From positions 24,960,501 through 25,024,500 of the forward strand of contig NC_091020.1 in the NCBI RefSeq assembly GCF_041296385.1: a stretch of 64,000 nucleotides of DNA, given 5' to 3'. How positions within the stretch are numbered: the first letter of the stretch is position 1; every line of letters starts with the position of its first letter. The notes under the pieces were generated by a model, which was not told where the DNA came from, did no database searches, and saw only the letters and a list, made by a program, of their open reading frames with translations. The DNA is from Aphelocoma coerulescens (taxonomy: Eukaryota; Chordata; Aves; Passeriformes; Corvidae). The position numbers and the translations under genes were made by a program. Positions 38,896-50,082 of this stretch are shown here, one piece after another.

Positions 38896-41209
38896 TAAAG
38901 CTGTTCCTTTGTTTCCTCATCAGAAAGGCAATCACTGTGCATTTTGCTAGAATAGAATATTGAGATTCTTAGGTAATTTTTGTTCTCAGGTGCTGCATTT
39001 CTGTGGAAACTTATCTTTTTAAGGTAACATAGAAATGCCAACTGCTTTTAAAAATTCCATTTTCCTTACCTACCTTTTACTGCCGTAACTGTTGCTATGG
39101 AAACTGGAACTGGCCATGAAGCAGTTCTACAACATGAATTCTCACTTGTCAGTTTTACATTAATGTGCTACCTTCTAAGTCCTTTAATAAACCAGTAATA
39201 ATTGTGTTGCCTAACGAGTTTTCAAATTAAACAAAACAAGAAAGCATGCTTTCACTGAATGCTCTGCACAATATTTTGTAGGTGTGGTCTAAGAATTTTA
39301 ACAGTGTGCATGATATGACTCTGTTGGTTAAGGATATGATCTTTAAACAGAGAGACAGTTTATTTGCAGTAAAAGCCCTAGTGTGTGTAGTTAGACTTAC
39401 ATAAAGGTGACTTATACCAACATGGGTATGTCTAGACTGCTGTCACAGAAGCACACTGTAGAGATACTGAGTGAATGGGTAAATCAGCCAACAGTGAGCT
39501 CTGTGCTCCCACAGCTCCTCAGGGTACTGCTGTGCATGTGCATGTTGTATTCCCTGTAGGTGCAGGAGGGAATGCTCTCAACCAGAGTAAGTGCTAACCT
39601 GGGCTGGTGGCTACTGTGGAAAAAATAAAGCATGCAAGCTTAAGACACAACTATTCTGTACAGATAGGCAGAATCAGAATCTGTGTACCTTAAATCTAGA
39701 CTCCTCCATTAACTTTAGCTTAACCTTTCTCTCTTGTAAAAACTGTAGGCTCCCTTGTGTTTATTCATCTTACTTCCCTGAGACAACTCATCTGAGAAAA
39801 ATCCCTTTTTCCTGTTCTTGGGGAGCGAACACCATCGGAACACACCCTCCATCACAAGAGTTGAGCACTCCCCTCAAGGATCAACTTAAAAACTTCCAAG
39901 GACAGGTTCTTTCCAGAATAACTTACCTATGTTTCCTGAGACAAGTTCCTTCCACCTCATCTCCAAGGCTTTGCAGTTGTTCAGAGCTTTTGAAATGCAA
40001 CAGGGGCAGGACTGATGCAGATACAAGTGTCTGCCCTTTCTACCTCCAAGCATAGAAAATCAGTGGACAGGGATTTTAGGCAAACTACACAAAAAACCAC
40101 ATCTAAAACACACAGGAAGTGCAGCCTCAGAGTTGGAGGCAACAGAATTTGCATGTGTAACTATACAAACTGCAAAGCCCAAAGATGTAAACCTATTTTG
40201 GTATGAATTTTAAAGAGATATCCTAAAGAGCAACATGATCTCCAAACTCTCTTTTCCTTCCAGAACTCATCCAGCCCACACACTCAGCTGTCATCCTCAG
40301 GAGAACCAGGGTCTTTCTTCTGACTTAAGAGAGGAGATCACCTTTCTCACTGAGCTAGCACTGTTCCTTTAACCCTTTCCCAGCAAAATGAGCTTCTGCT
40401 GATACAGAAGATTTTAAGAAAATGGCCAAGCCAGTCTCTGAAATTAGATGCCATGCTTTTCCACATGGTCTGAAAACACCTTGTACTTTCCTTTAAAATA
40501 TCCTCAAACTCATGACAAATAAGCAACATAACCATATGTACTGCTTGATTGTGGGCAACTCCTGAAGTGAATTTGAATTTAGGAATCAATATTTCACGCT
40601 ACTTCTTCCATCCCTTGTTTTTAAGCATCACTTCAAACTGATCAATAATCAGAGCATGAATTTAAAAAGCAAATCTCCCCTGTGGCAAACCAGATCTTCT
40701 CAGAAACATAAATTAAAGCTTCAATTCCCCTCAGCATCACTTCACTCAGAATCTGCCTTCTTTCCCTAATTTACAGAGAGGGATATTCAGGGCATGGGGA
40801 GGGAGTGGGGAACACTCCACAACTCTTCCTTAATCCTCTTCTGTTTCCTTCTGCACAGGTACATCCCTTCAGCACCTGTTCAGGGCCCATATTAAGATCT
40901 GACTAGAAGGTACCTGACTCAGAGCAGAGCAGCAATGTAAGGAGCAGGGAAATCTGTAAGGAAACCAACTCTTGAGTCCTGCAGCAAGTACGGAATACAC
41001 AGCAAATGAATGATTCATACATAGTTCTCTACTGCAAACAAACTTACCACCTCTTTAAGGCCAGAGTTTTCCACAGGCCTCTGAATGCAAATGCCAAATA
41101 TTTTGTCATGCCTTTCCCTTAGCCTATATCTCACTGCAGCCAGGGCTTGGAGGGAGGCAGATAATATAACAAACCAGAGAGCTGGCACACATGGGGCTAC
41201 TCACTGGCT

Positions 41210-42476
41210 TTCCTCATGCATATGGTTTATTTTTCCCTGCTATGTCAATCCTTATAGGGCTTTACCACTACAGCTGCCTCCTGGGAGTCTGCTGTTTCAA
41301 CTATTACAGGGAAGGTGCAGAGGAAAGAAGGATAAATTCAATCTTTTGTACTCTTTTCAAGTTAAAGGGCTCACCTCCACACCATAAATTAAACAGATTA
41401 ATTAAACAGACAAGCCTCTGCAGCAGCAAGCTCTCTCTAAGGATAAATATTGAACAACTTTGCTTTTTAACTGTTGTGCATAACAGAGTTGTGATTATTC
41501 CAGATCAAACATTTTGCATGGTAACCTTCTTTAGGCCAACGTTGTTTCATCTATGTCTTGTGTTCTTCTGCAAGCACAGATATGGGTAGTATTTTACCAC
41601 AAAAGTGACAAAGAATAAAAGACACAAAAGGCAACAGGCAGAGGAGGTTACAGTGGGTCTCAATGGCTTCTGTATTTTCTTTTCCAAAGCATCTAATTTA
41701 TGTTTTACCATTTGTGATGTAGGAAGCAACTGAAACAGCAAAACAGTAGCTGATTTTGAGAATTCTGGTCTGAAGAGAAACCACAACAACAGGCATCAGT
41801 AGCACAGATGGGAATGCAGAGGAATGCAGACATGCTTGGCAACCAGTGGGCAAGGTTGCAGGATGGGGAAGGGATGCAGAATCCCATTCCTGAATACTAC
41901 TTTATGGAGAAAGGTGAGGACTGCTTTAGTAGTGGGAAAGCTGTCCAGATTGAGGAATGCATATTTACAGACAAAGGTGCACCAGCACTGGCCAGGAAGG
42001 ACAGGCAAATCCTTCTGTTTGTGTGTCCTTTCTCTAGGTGTTACGAAGTTCACATAAAAAGAAAGATCCATAGCTATTACCACATGAAAGCGTGCAAGAT
42101 CAGTCTTTAAGCCAAAAAAATATCTCCTGAGATGACCACTGCTGTAAACAATGATCTTGAGCAGTGACTTTTCTTTAGGCCCACTGGATGCAGATGTGAG
42201 GATGGCCAATGTCTCATCCTACTCCAAGGAAAGAGCTCAGTTTCTTTTCCAGTTCCCCTGCTAGATTAGAATGTCCAGAATCAGTCTGATACCACTTTCA
42301 CTAGGAATAGCAAGGAAGTCAGCAAGAATATTAAAACAAGTATTTGAACAACTTCTCTGAAGCTGGACAAAACCAGCATCTGGAGAATCAGAAGGCTCTT
42401 TTTATCCCCATCTAGATCATACCAGCTAATGACAGCTTCTCACAGTCTCTCAACCTCTCCTTGTTACCTTTTCTCT
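41210..42476 (-). other. STN1: Probable STN1 3' UTR
   Basis: This follows the STN1 stop codon in the direction of transcription. The first canonical AATAAA I find on the minus strand lies about 1.25 kb downstream of the stop. The region has no coding signal on the minus strand beyond chance open frames. The true 3' end could be earlier through a variant signal, or later. Confidence 0.4.
41226..41231 (-). terminator. STN1: Candidate STN1 polyadenylation signal AATAAA
   Basis: The plus-strand TTTATT here is AATAAA on the minus strand, in the context GGAAAAATAAACC. It is the first exact hexamer I found reading downstream from the STN1 stop codon at 42,477. Use of the site is inferred from position only. 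Confidence 0.35.
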
Positions 42477-42634
42477 TTAAAATACCATAAAATATCCTTC
42501 CATAGTGCTGACAACATCACTGTTACTCTCCAGTAGTTCCAAGACACGGTGCATCACCACTTCATCCAGAGAGGGGTTGTAGCTCTGCCGAACACAACTC
42601 AGGACATGAAGGAAATGGCAGCCTTTTTCAGCAT
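42477..42634 (-). CDS. STN1: STN1 coding exon 9 (last), second winged helix and stop
   Basis: After the acceptor CTGCAG the exon completes a histidine codon split with exon 8 and then encodes 51 residues and a TAA stop at 42,479-42,477. Landmarks are [15 protein letters not shown], then VLELLE, and near the end [10 protein letters not shown]. Human STN1 has [17 protein letters not shown] and D-I-V-S-T-M-E-H-Y-Y in the same places. The last residues are M-V-F where human has T-A-F, so the C-terminus is the expected length. This is the second winged-helix domain of STN1. Confidence 0.96.
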
Positions 42635-44330
42635 CTGCAGAAAAAGGAAAATGTAACCAGGAATGGAAGAAAAATTTCAGTCTGTCTCTTTCGAACTATC
42701 ATAATACAGATCAGACATGAAAATCCCAGAGCCCTAGATACTAAAGCAGACATGTATATTCAGAAGAAAGAGATCCTGTCTGTCCCTACAGTTCTCCAAT
42801 TATCAACTGTTCCCAGTGACTTTTCTGGGAAGTGTCAGCGCTGTAACAGTAGTAATGAGGGTGAAACATAACTCAGTCTTGCCAACTCTTAACATACAAG
42901 GCTCATTCACTACAACTTGATGAAGAGTTTAATAATGTAAGGCTACCTCCACTGTCCACCTGTGCAGGCCATCCAGTTTTTGCAACTTCAGAAGGAACCA
43001 AATGAAAGTCATTTTTCTAAGACCCAACTTCGCAACCCTCTAGCATAGCAGGGAGGTGCGTGGCCAGGGCCTGTAACCGCTGGCCCAACGCTGGCATCTT
43101 GTGGAAAAACTGCTGCACTGCAATTGCATTCACCTCGCAGTGCGATCCCATCCCGGCCCCTCAGAATACTCAGACAATTACAGGAAAAGAAAGTCAGGGA
43201 ACATCAGTATCAGATTTTATCTCCTTTTATGTGGAATTAGCCCTGCAATGTACAAGAGAACAGAAGTTCAAAATAACCCCCTTTGCTAGGGGGAAGCACA
43301 GAGGTCCCTCATGCACACTGCTATTCTGTGCCAGGTGGAGCACTGTTTGAAGCTGTCCCAGTAATCATTTCCTCCAACAAACCCTGTAACCCACTAATCA
43401 TCAGTGCTGCAAGCTCCCAGTCCCCCAAATGCTGAAGTTAACAACACATTTCTTCTCAGTGGCTAACAATGGAAAACAGGCATAGATCAGATACATCAGC
43501 ACAAATTATTTTCCTTCTCCTTAGCTCACATGATGCAAGGCAAGTTTGATAAGGGTACCGAGAAATTGCCATGGGCCAGGGAGGGCCCTATATTTTGTTG
43601 TGGCTGCCTTTGTTTTTTTTTAGTTATTCTCTACTCTAGAATCTGCTGATCTCCAGAGCTGCCTTAGAACCTGCTGAGAAAAATCACTGGTAGATAGTGG
43701 TAAATAAACAGTTCAGCCTAATTCTGATCAGGCTGTGAGTCAGAAGTATCCAGCATGATAAAAAGACCTTTGCAGCCAATAGCCAGAAATGTGTCCACCA
43801 CCCTGGGAGAGGCAACTGCAAAGAACAGAACAATGCCTCTACCTGGTCATATGGACTGTGGTTGCAAACAAAATGGGTAGCTGCACTTTTCATTTGTCAT
43901 AGGTTTGTCATAAGAAGGTCAAATTGCCCATCCCTGACCTAGAGTAACTTAAGTCTCAATGAATTACATTAATGACTCAAGTGTTACCTAACAGTACAAT
44001 GTGTACTTTTCCCCTAGATGCTGGTGGAAAATGGCACTTTGGGGTAGCTGCAGGTGTGTACAATGATTAAGTAACCCCAAAACACTCCTGTCCCTCTTTC
44101 ACTAACATCCTGGGTTCTTGCTTTTGTCCAGGAGCTGAGGGAAGCCAGGCTGTGATTAACTGTCCTGCCTGACAACCAACATCAGAGGGGACAGAGTTAC
44201 AGAACAACTACCATTTGCCCACTGCAGATGTCTCACACAGGGTACATTCTGACAAATTTGACTTCAAGTGGTTCTGGTTTTTGTCCTCTCTACCATTAGT
44301 CTGATCTGAGTCTAAAAACAGAGCAAATTT

Positions 44331-44366
44331 ATAAAACAAACAAATAAACAAACAAAACAAAAACCA
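44331..44366 (+). repeat. (CAAA)n-like simple repeat
   Basis: An imperfect run of CAAA and AAAC units with some AATA interruptions. It is low-complexity A/C-rich sequence on the plus strand, T/G-rich in the STN1 transcript. Confidence 0.8.
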
Positions 44367-44825
44367 AATCCATTTTGCAGTTCAGTCTGGAGTCAAAATG
44401 AGCTGTCTGGCTATATTAAGTTTCTAGATGGACCCACAATGGTCTCTCATGAGTGCATTTAAGATCAGGAATTACAAGTGAAGCCAAGGACTAGGATTTT
44501 CATGTGGGCACATTTCAGATCAGGGCTTGTGCAGCTCTGAGTAGGCACACTTAAGATTTTTTTTTTTTAAATGTGTACAATAGTTTCAGACAGCTGAAAC
44601 TTTCAGGGTTGGGCCTGGGAATGTGTCACAACTACAGCAGTGGGGCAAGGCGTTGCCTGGAAAACCGGCAGAGAAGTAACTCATTGGAGAGAAGAGTTTG
44701 ATTTCTCATAAATCATCCTTCTTGTCATGGAAGATTACTATTACTCTTGGAGGAAAACGGGTAGGAATTTCTTGCAACAAACAAGCAGAAGCCCTAGAAG
44801 TGAATGCCCATGTCCTTGTTTTGCC

Positions 44826-44914
44826 CCTTGGGAGCCGCGCGGGCGGCGGGGAGCGCGCTCCCGCCAGCAGAGGGGGGCCGGCAGCCGCGCTGAGCTCCGC
44901 GCTCTTGCATCATC
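44826..44914. promoter_or_regulatory. Miniature CpG-rich patch with near-consensus CTCF motif
   Basis: About 89 bases packed with roughly 13 CpG dinucleotides sit alone inside an AT-rich STN1 intron. GCCAGCAGAGGGG at 44,863-44,875 (plus strand) fits the CTCF core CCASYAGRKGGC at every position but the last. The patch is too short for a classical CpG island. It could be a CTCF-bound insulator or loop anchor, a small unmethylated regulatory element, or a fragment of GC-rich inserted sequence. The reading frame across it is a low-complexity Ala/Gly/Arg frame and is probably not coding. Confidence 0.5.
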
Positions 44915-46501
44915 CACTGACAGCAAATACCCGCCGTGCCCTCATGGTTTCGATTGAAGCTTCTTGGCTTTGCTTCTACTGACAATGACCAGGACATTGA
45001 AATGGTCCTTCTGGAAAACAGCAAAGAGACACTGACCTGGATATTGCCCTCTTTACAGCAGGAAACTAAGTAAGGGGAAATCTTCAAGGAGAACAAGAGG
45101 GTTTGTAAAACAGTTGCTAATTTTAAACTGCTTATTATGGAAAACATGCCTTTGAGGACTCAGGACTCTTCAAAGTCATTTCTGTGACTGATCTACAAAT
45201 TACTCTCAGCTGTTGACTTTTCCTGACCGAAAGAACTTCCCAACTTCTCATGGATCACAGATGACTTTACCAGGGTGACAATGCACAAGAAGGGAACAAA
45301 CTGGAGGCAGTCACTCAGTGCCTCTGTCAACTGTACAGAGGTTCTAGCCTTGATAGTGGCACAGTTATATAAAAAAACCCCAGGCTGCTAGGATAACCAG
45401 CTGATGTATAAAATGAGCAAAGGAATGATTTGACTCTTAGAGAAATGATGTTTGTTAATTGGATAAAAGGTAATAAAACAATGTGATACACTAATTTGTT
45501 GCACTAAAATAGCTTCAGGCAAACAAGCCCATATTAACCTGCATGCCCAGTAGTAACCTTTTCTCCCAAGACCTTGTCTACAATTGTACCATTTCTTAAG
45601 ATAGACTCGATATTGCCTCTGCCTTTTTTTTACTGCAGGATAACCATCATACACCAGGTCCTACAAGTGCTATTGTAGTTATGATAGTATAGGGATATGA
45701 GCGATTTCAGATTTTATGCCTTCTGTTCCAGTCAGTCATTTATTCTGTACTAAAGCACGTTCTATCCCACAAATAGCTACGCTCCGGCAGCAAGTGATCC
45801 CTGCTGACACATTCTATCCCATGAATTGAAAGACATTTTGTAGCAATGTACCCGTGTAATTAGCAGACATTCTAGTCAAGAACAAGTTGTCACTATGGCA
45901 ATAAGACACAATAGGTTTGAGGGACAGGGATAACTCAGAAGCCACCTGAGGCACGTTATCTGAAAAGAAGTAGACTTCGTTCAACTGAAATCCTTAACTA
46001 CAAAGAAAAACCACCTGAGCTTAAAATCTACAGAGAATATCCTACTGACTTAAGCAAGTTTTATTGTTGACTTAAAGGAGGCGGGGATTTCACCTTTCTG
46101 CACGGTCACTTTTGTGTCAACTCCCCTGTAGAAACTGAACCAGCAAGATTTGCTACTTCTCCAGAGTGCAAAGCAACAACTGCTAGGTGGTGACCTGACT
46201 TCATTACATTTGGTTCCTCCCAAAATCCAAGTATTCTCAAAAGATACAGATCTAAGATAATGGCTGCTTTTTTCAGATCAGAGAGGTTTGCTTCCTGCTG
46301 GGCACACCTGCTCTTTCTCTCTCCACGCTCACAGGAAGCTGCTCCTGCACTCATGCTTGTAGCTATGCTGATTAGCTACACCAGCAACAGCTCGAGTTCA
46401 AGGGTAAGGACAAGCAGCATATCCAATACAGCAGCAGGAGGAGATATTGTCATCAATATATCAGCACCAGCTCATCAGAGCTTGATCACTCTGCTACTTA
46501 C

Positions 46502-46574
46502 GCCTGGGTTTTCGACAGTCTTCTTTAATCACATCAAGGGTCACTTTAAACAGCTCCTTATCATGGTCAGTCAC
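46502..46574 (-). CDS. STN1: STN1 coding exon 8
   Basis: A 73-base exon in phase 0 encodes 24 residues, V-T-D-H-D-K-E-L-F-K-V to D-C-R-K-P-R, plus the first base of a split histidine codon. It aligns with human V-T-R-E-D-K-D-L-H-R-K through Q-D-C-Q-K-P. The acceptor is CTTCAG and the donor GTAAGT. It covers the end of the first winged helix and the linker to the second. Confidence 0.94.
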
Positions 46575-47117
46575 CTGAAGAAAAAAGAAGAAACTGGCCT
46601 TGCTGTTGAAAAACAATCCAATGCCATGGTGTATTCTAAGCTAACACTGTCATAACTACATTCTGCATTTTATGCTGCCTCCAAGACTAATAACAAACGT
46701 CAAATCTTCAGGCATTATTTTTACTGCCATTAGCAGCATCCATGAGTTAAGTGAAGAACGTGATACAACTAAGTCTGACCCAGAGGAGGGTGACTGACTC
46801 AGTAGTACACCAAGCTTGAACCCACTTCAATAAGGAGAACTGTCCAGGCCCCAGGTTCCAGTGAGCTCAGCTGGATCAGAGCAGTTTGGCAACCCAGTGA
46901 ATACAGACAGAATGTGGAAAAACATGGTGGGCAATACAGAGGTAGAATCAACAGTGAAGTAAGATGCAGATAAGACTTTTGAGTAAACTGAGAGCACCTG
47001 GATGTCCAGCTTCTCTTCCTGAAACTTTTCTACTATTTCTGCAATATTTTTACTGTCTTTACTGATTATGAAAGTCATACCACTGAACTTGTTTGTGACC
47101 ACAGCTCAGTTCCTTAC
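46575..47117 (-). other. STN1: STN1 intron between coding exons 7 and 8
   Basis: A 543-bp intron with donor GTAAGG and acceptor CTTCAG. The 91-codon minus-strand open frame across it (46,827-47,102) is not homologous to STN1 and is treated as chance. Nothing else was seen. Confidence 0.9.
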
Positions 47118-47240
47118 ATGGTATAAGTCCTTGGAGCTACTACGTTTCTGGAAAACCACTCCTTTTTCTTGTAGCATCTTTATTGCTTCCTTAAAAACAC
47201 TGTGAATCCTTTTGGAACTGGAGTTACTTTTTGACTTCAC
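47118..47240 (-). CDS. STN1: STN1 coding exon 7, first winged helix
   Basis: A 123-base exon, phase 0 at both ends, encodes 41 residues. The core IHSVFKEAIKMLQEKGVVFQ matches human I-H-S-I-F-K-N-A-I-Q-L-L-Q-E-K-G-L-V-F-Q. The exon starts with a Ser/Lys-rich run (V-K-S-K-S-N-S-S-S-K) in place of the human linker, and ends D-L-Y-H before the donor GTAAGG. This is the recognition-helix part of the first winged-helix domain. Confidence 0.95.
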
Positions 47241-47995
47241 CTGGATGGGAAGAAAGGAATTAAGCAAATGGTGAGAAATCTCAGCTCAGCCAAAGTTACC
47301 AGCAAAAGCTCCAGATGCTTTCAAGAGGAAGAGGACTTCAGGTCCTCTTTAAGATGAAATTTGTTACACATTTTTCTTCATTTAGTAATTCATAAGTCAT
47401 ATCTGTTATGTATGAAATAACCAATATCCCTGAGCTTTAAACAAAACCCAGACACCAGAAACTTGTGCCATTCTTAAGGAACCACAATCTCTAAACTGTC
47501 TTCTTTGTGATTAGTAGCTATTTGATGATGTACCAAGAATTCTTTTTTGGAAGAGACTTGTGATGCTTGCAGATCATTTGACTTTTTTGTTAATCAAGCT
47601 TTGTTCACTTCCAGAGTTTTCCTGGTAATAAGGATAGGAAGAGTTTTGTAGGATGATATTCAGAAGGAATCCAAGTGCTGAGGACTGGATTCCCATCTCC
47701 TGATTTCAGGGAAAGGAGAAAACTGACAAAACCAGTATTTGTTTCTTGCCCCCTTTGTTTCCAAATTTTTACAAACCTTCTGGCCATGATCCCAGGATTT
47801 TCTCCATAGCCTAATGAAATGAAAGGATAAAGAGCATGCAAGAAATTAAGACAGGTATATGAAATTAGGAAACAAAGGATTCAGATTTGAGGGTAGGTGG
47901 GAAATTAGTTTCTTGTGAAAGGAGAACAGTGTGCCTGGAAGTCCATAACTGAGGTTATTTAGAACACAGGGTTCCATGTCTGGGACAGATCTAAC

Positions 47996-48037
47996 AGAGT
48001 AGGAAGGAAAGAAGGAAGGGGAGGGGAAAAAAAAAAA
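47996..48037 (+). repeat. Polypurine tract
   Basis: AGGAAGGAAAGAAGGAAGGG continues with GAGGGG and then an A11 run, all purine on the plus strand. Such mirror-like GA tracts can form triplex DNA. It lies in an STN1 intron, so the transcript carries the polypyrimidine strand. Confidence 0.75.
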
Positions 48038-49594
48038 CCAACAGGGAAAAGCAAGGTTTGTTTGGAAGTAGAGCGGAGCTAAGACAGTGGAATGACAGCT
48101 AGGGAAGTAGAAGAAAATAATTAGTTGTAGAGAGGGGAAAGTATAGGTAGATAAGAGCAAGACTATGATTTACTCTTCTCCATCTATCCTAATGTGGCCT
48201 TCAACCTCCCATTTATCTACAGAGACTGCTTCAGTTCCCCAGTTGCTGTTTTCTCATCTGTTGGGAGCACACTGTGCTCCCTGTGGTTTTCTTTGGGAAG
48301 GGAGCTAAACTGCTTCCCACAAACCAACATGTGATAACTAGAACCACACCAGAGCAACCAGAGCAAGATTTGCCAAGCCATTCCTTCAGCTATCAGCATA
48401 AATGCTCCCACCCTGTTCTGAACGAAAGTATCAGACTTCACATATCCTACTTCACTCACCAGACACAGCTCAGAAGCCCCGGGAGCAAAGCAGGCAATCA
48501 CCAAGCACTAGAAAGAATTCACATGAATATGCGAAACAGACACCACAGGAGCAAAGGAAGAATATCTTTCCACAAAACATTCATTCAATCCATTTGCAAT
48601 TCTTAAGTGACACTCCAACAGCCTGGAAGCTGAGGTACCTAAGTGGGAATAGTTCAGGGATCCAAAAGGGATATTGGTGTTAGCATGCATCACAAGTTTC
48701 TGCATCCTGTTCCTCCAGCTCACTCTCAGTATTTCAACAGGCCATAATCATATCCCTCTCTCTGTCCCATAACAGCTAACTCTCTTTTTCCTCTCAAATC
48801 ACCAGTAAAAAATAATTGCCGAATACTTCAAGATAATTAACACAGAACAATGGCTCTTATTCTCAGTTCAGTTTTCTCTGCTTCAGACTGAAGGATTCAG
48901 TGCCTGAACCTTGTCTGTCCTCCTGTCCACCACAGCCATCAATCTGGGTAACAACAGAGTCTACTTCTAATGACAAACTTGGCCATAGATCTGGACACTG
49001 TTCCAGTCACAGCATTAATGCTACTATGGTATTTCTCTTCATTGTGCCTCTTCTGATGAACTGAAGAAACAAACATAAAATGCAGCAGGAAGGATTGAGT
49101 GAAAAGTGAATATCTGCTCAAGGAAAAGCACATTCTTATAGCCATGTGTAAAATGAAGAGACTTTGCCTCTCACTCAAATGCAGTAATAAATCCTCAAGA
49201 ATGTAAGAAATTGCTAGCAAAGCAACCAACTCAAGCCTCTGATCAATTTTTAATGTGAAAGCAAGCATTTGGGGAGAAAAAAAGATAAAAATATTTCCAA
49301 AGAAGCACAATAATTATTCAGTTTGGCTTACCACTGAAATCCTGTCAGAAAAGGGAGATAATTAAAAACAGACTGTGTGTGAACTGACACACAGCTCAGC
49401 CTAGATGGATACTGAAACAGAATCACTAAGAATGCAAGTCAAGGCATTGACAGAGTGAAAGCAGTGAGGTCTTATAATAAGTAAGCAGCTGCTACAAATC
49501 AGCACTTTCTCATATGTGCTGCAGAATCCACGGAAAAGGGCTCCATGGCAGAAGGACTGTTTCTGAAAAAAAAATTAGGGCTCCTGCCCACTTT

Positions 49595-49639
49595 AATAAT
49601 ATAATATTATATATGAATGTAATAATATTATACATTATT
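49595..49639. repeat. AT-rich palindromic stretch
   Basis: Overlapping AATAATATAATATTATATAT-type units make several short inverted repeats that could fold as hairpins or cruciforms. It is simple-sequence DNA in an STN1 intron. Confidence 0.75.
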
Positions 49640-50060
49640 GGTGTTTAATATTACCATAAAATGACAGGAAAATTTTGGGTTTTTTTCCTAGTGTGCTCTA
49701 GAATATGCTTCCTCCTCTCCGTTCCTCTGGGTAAAGCTGCAATTAAGTTTCTTTGTCAACAGAGTCTAAAATTGCTTAGTCTGCTCTTTTGGTCCACTCA
49801 GAGTAACTCCAGCATCTCACCCTGCAAATTCATAAGTCAATAGTTCTCCTCCCCAATACCTCTCACAGTGTTCACACCTCCTTTTGCAAAGTGGCCCCCT
49901 TGGGCATGCCTTAGTTTCAGGGTGCACCATTTCAGGTTCTTTGAAGCAGTAACAGCTGGGTCTTCCCCCTCTCTTCCAAATCATATCCTTTTCAAATAAA
50001 TTAAGTTGTACATCCAAACATAGGAGCATTTAAGAATCAGTCATCTCTTTTGCAAAACAC

Positions 50061-50082
50061 GTGTGTGTGTGTGTGTGTGTGT
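50061..50082 (+). repeat. (GT)11 microsatellite
   Basis: Eleven uninterrupted GT units follow ACAC, so the junction ACACGTGTGT is itself palindromic. It is a likely polymorphic marker inside STN1. Confidence 0.97.

Larger units (their letters stand above)
30211..41209. other. Intergenic region between STN1 3' end and SH3PXD2A promoter
   Basis: About 11 kb separates the probable end of the STN1 transcript from the SH3PXD2A CpG island. It contains a MIR-like fragment at 38,807 and a 21-bp direct repeat at 34,561/34,596. Open frames here reach 180 codons (minus, 31,837-32,379) and 154 codons (plus, 39,591-40,055), but neither resembles a protein family I know. I see no exons, RNA genes or long repeats. 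Distal SH3PXD2A regulatory elements would be expected here but cannot be identified by eye. Confidence 0.65.
42635..46501 (-). other. STN1: STN1 intron between coding exons 8 and 9
   Basis: A 3.9-kb intron with donor GTAAGT at 46,501 and acceptor CTGCAG at 42,635. It contains a small CpG-rich patch with a CTCF-like motif at 44,826-44,914 and a CAAA-type simple repeat at 44,331. No other exon-like sequence was recognised. Confidence 0.85.

Noticed and set aside
39591..40055. 154-codon plus-strand Cys-rich open frame in the intergenic region
   Set aside because: The cysteines do not form a spacing pattern I can match to a secreted or zinc-binding family, there is no convincing signal peptide, and no promoter or poly(A) signal is paired with it.
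40761..40800. Possible third MIR-like match (CTAATTTACAGAGAGGGATA)
   Set aside because: Only a short stretch resembles the MIR core and the GGAAACTGAGGCA hallmark is missing.
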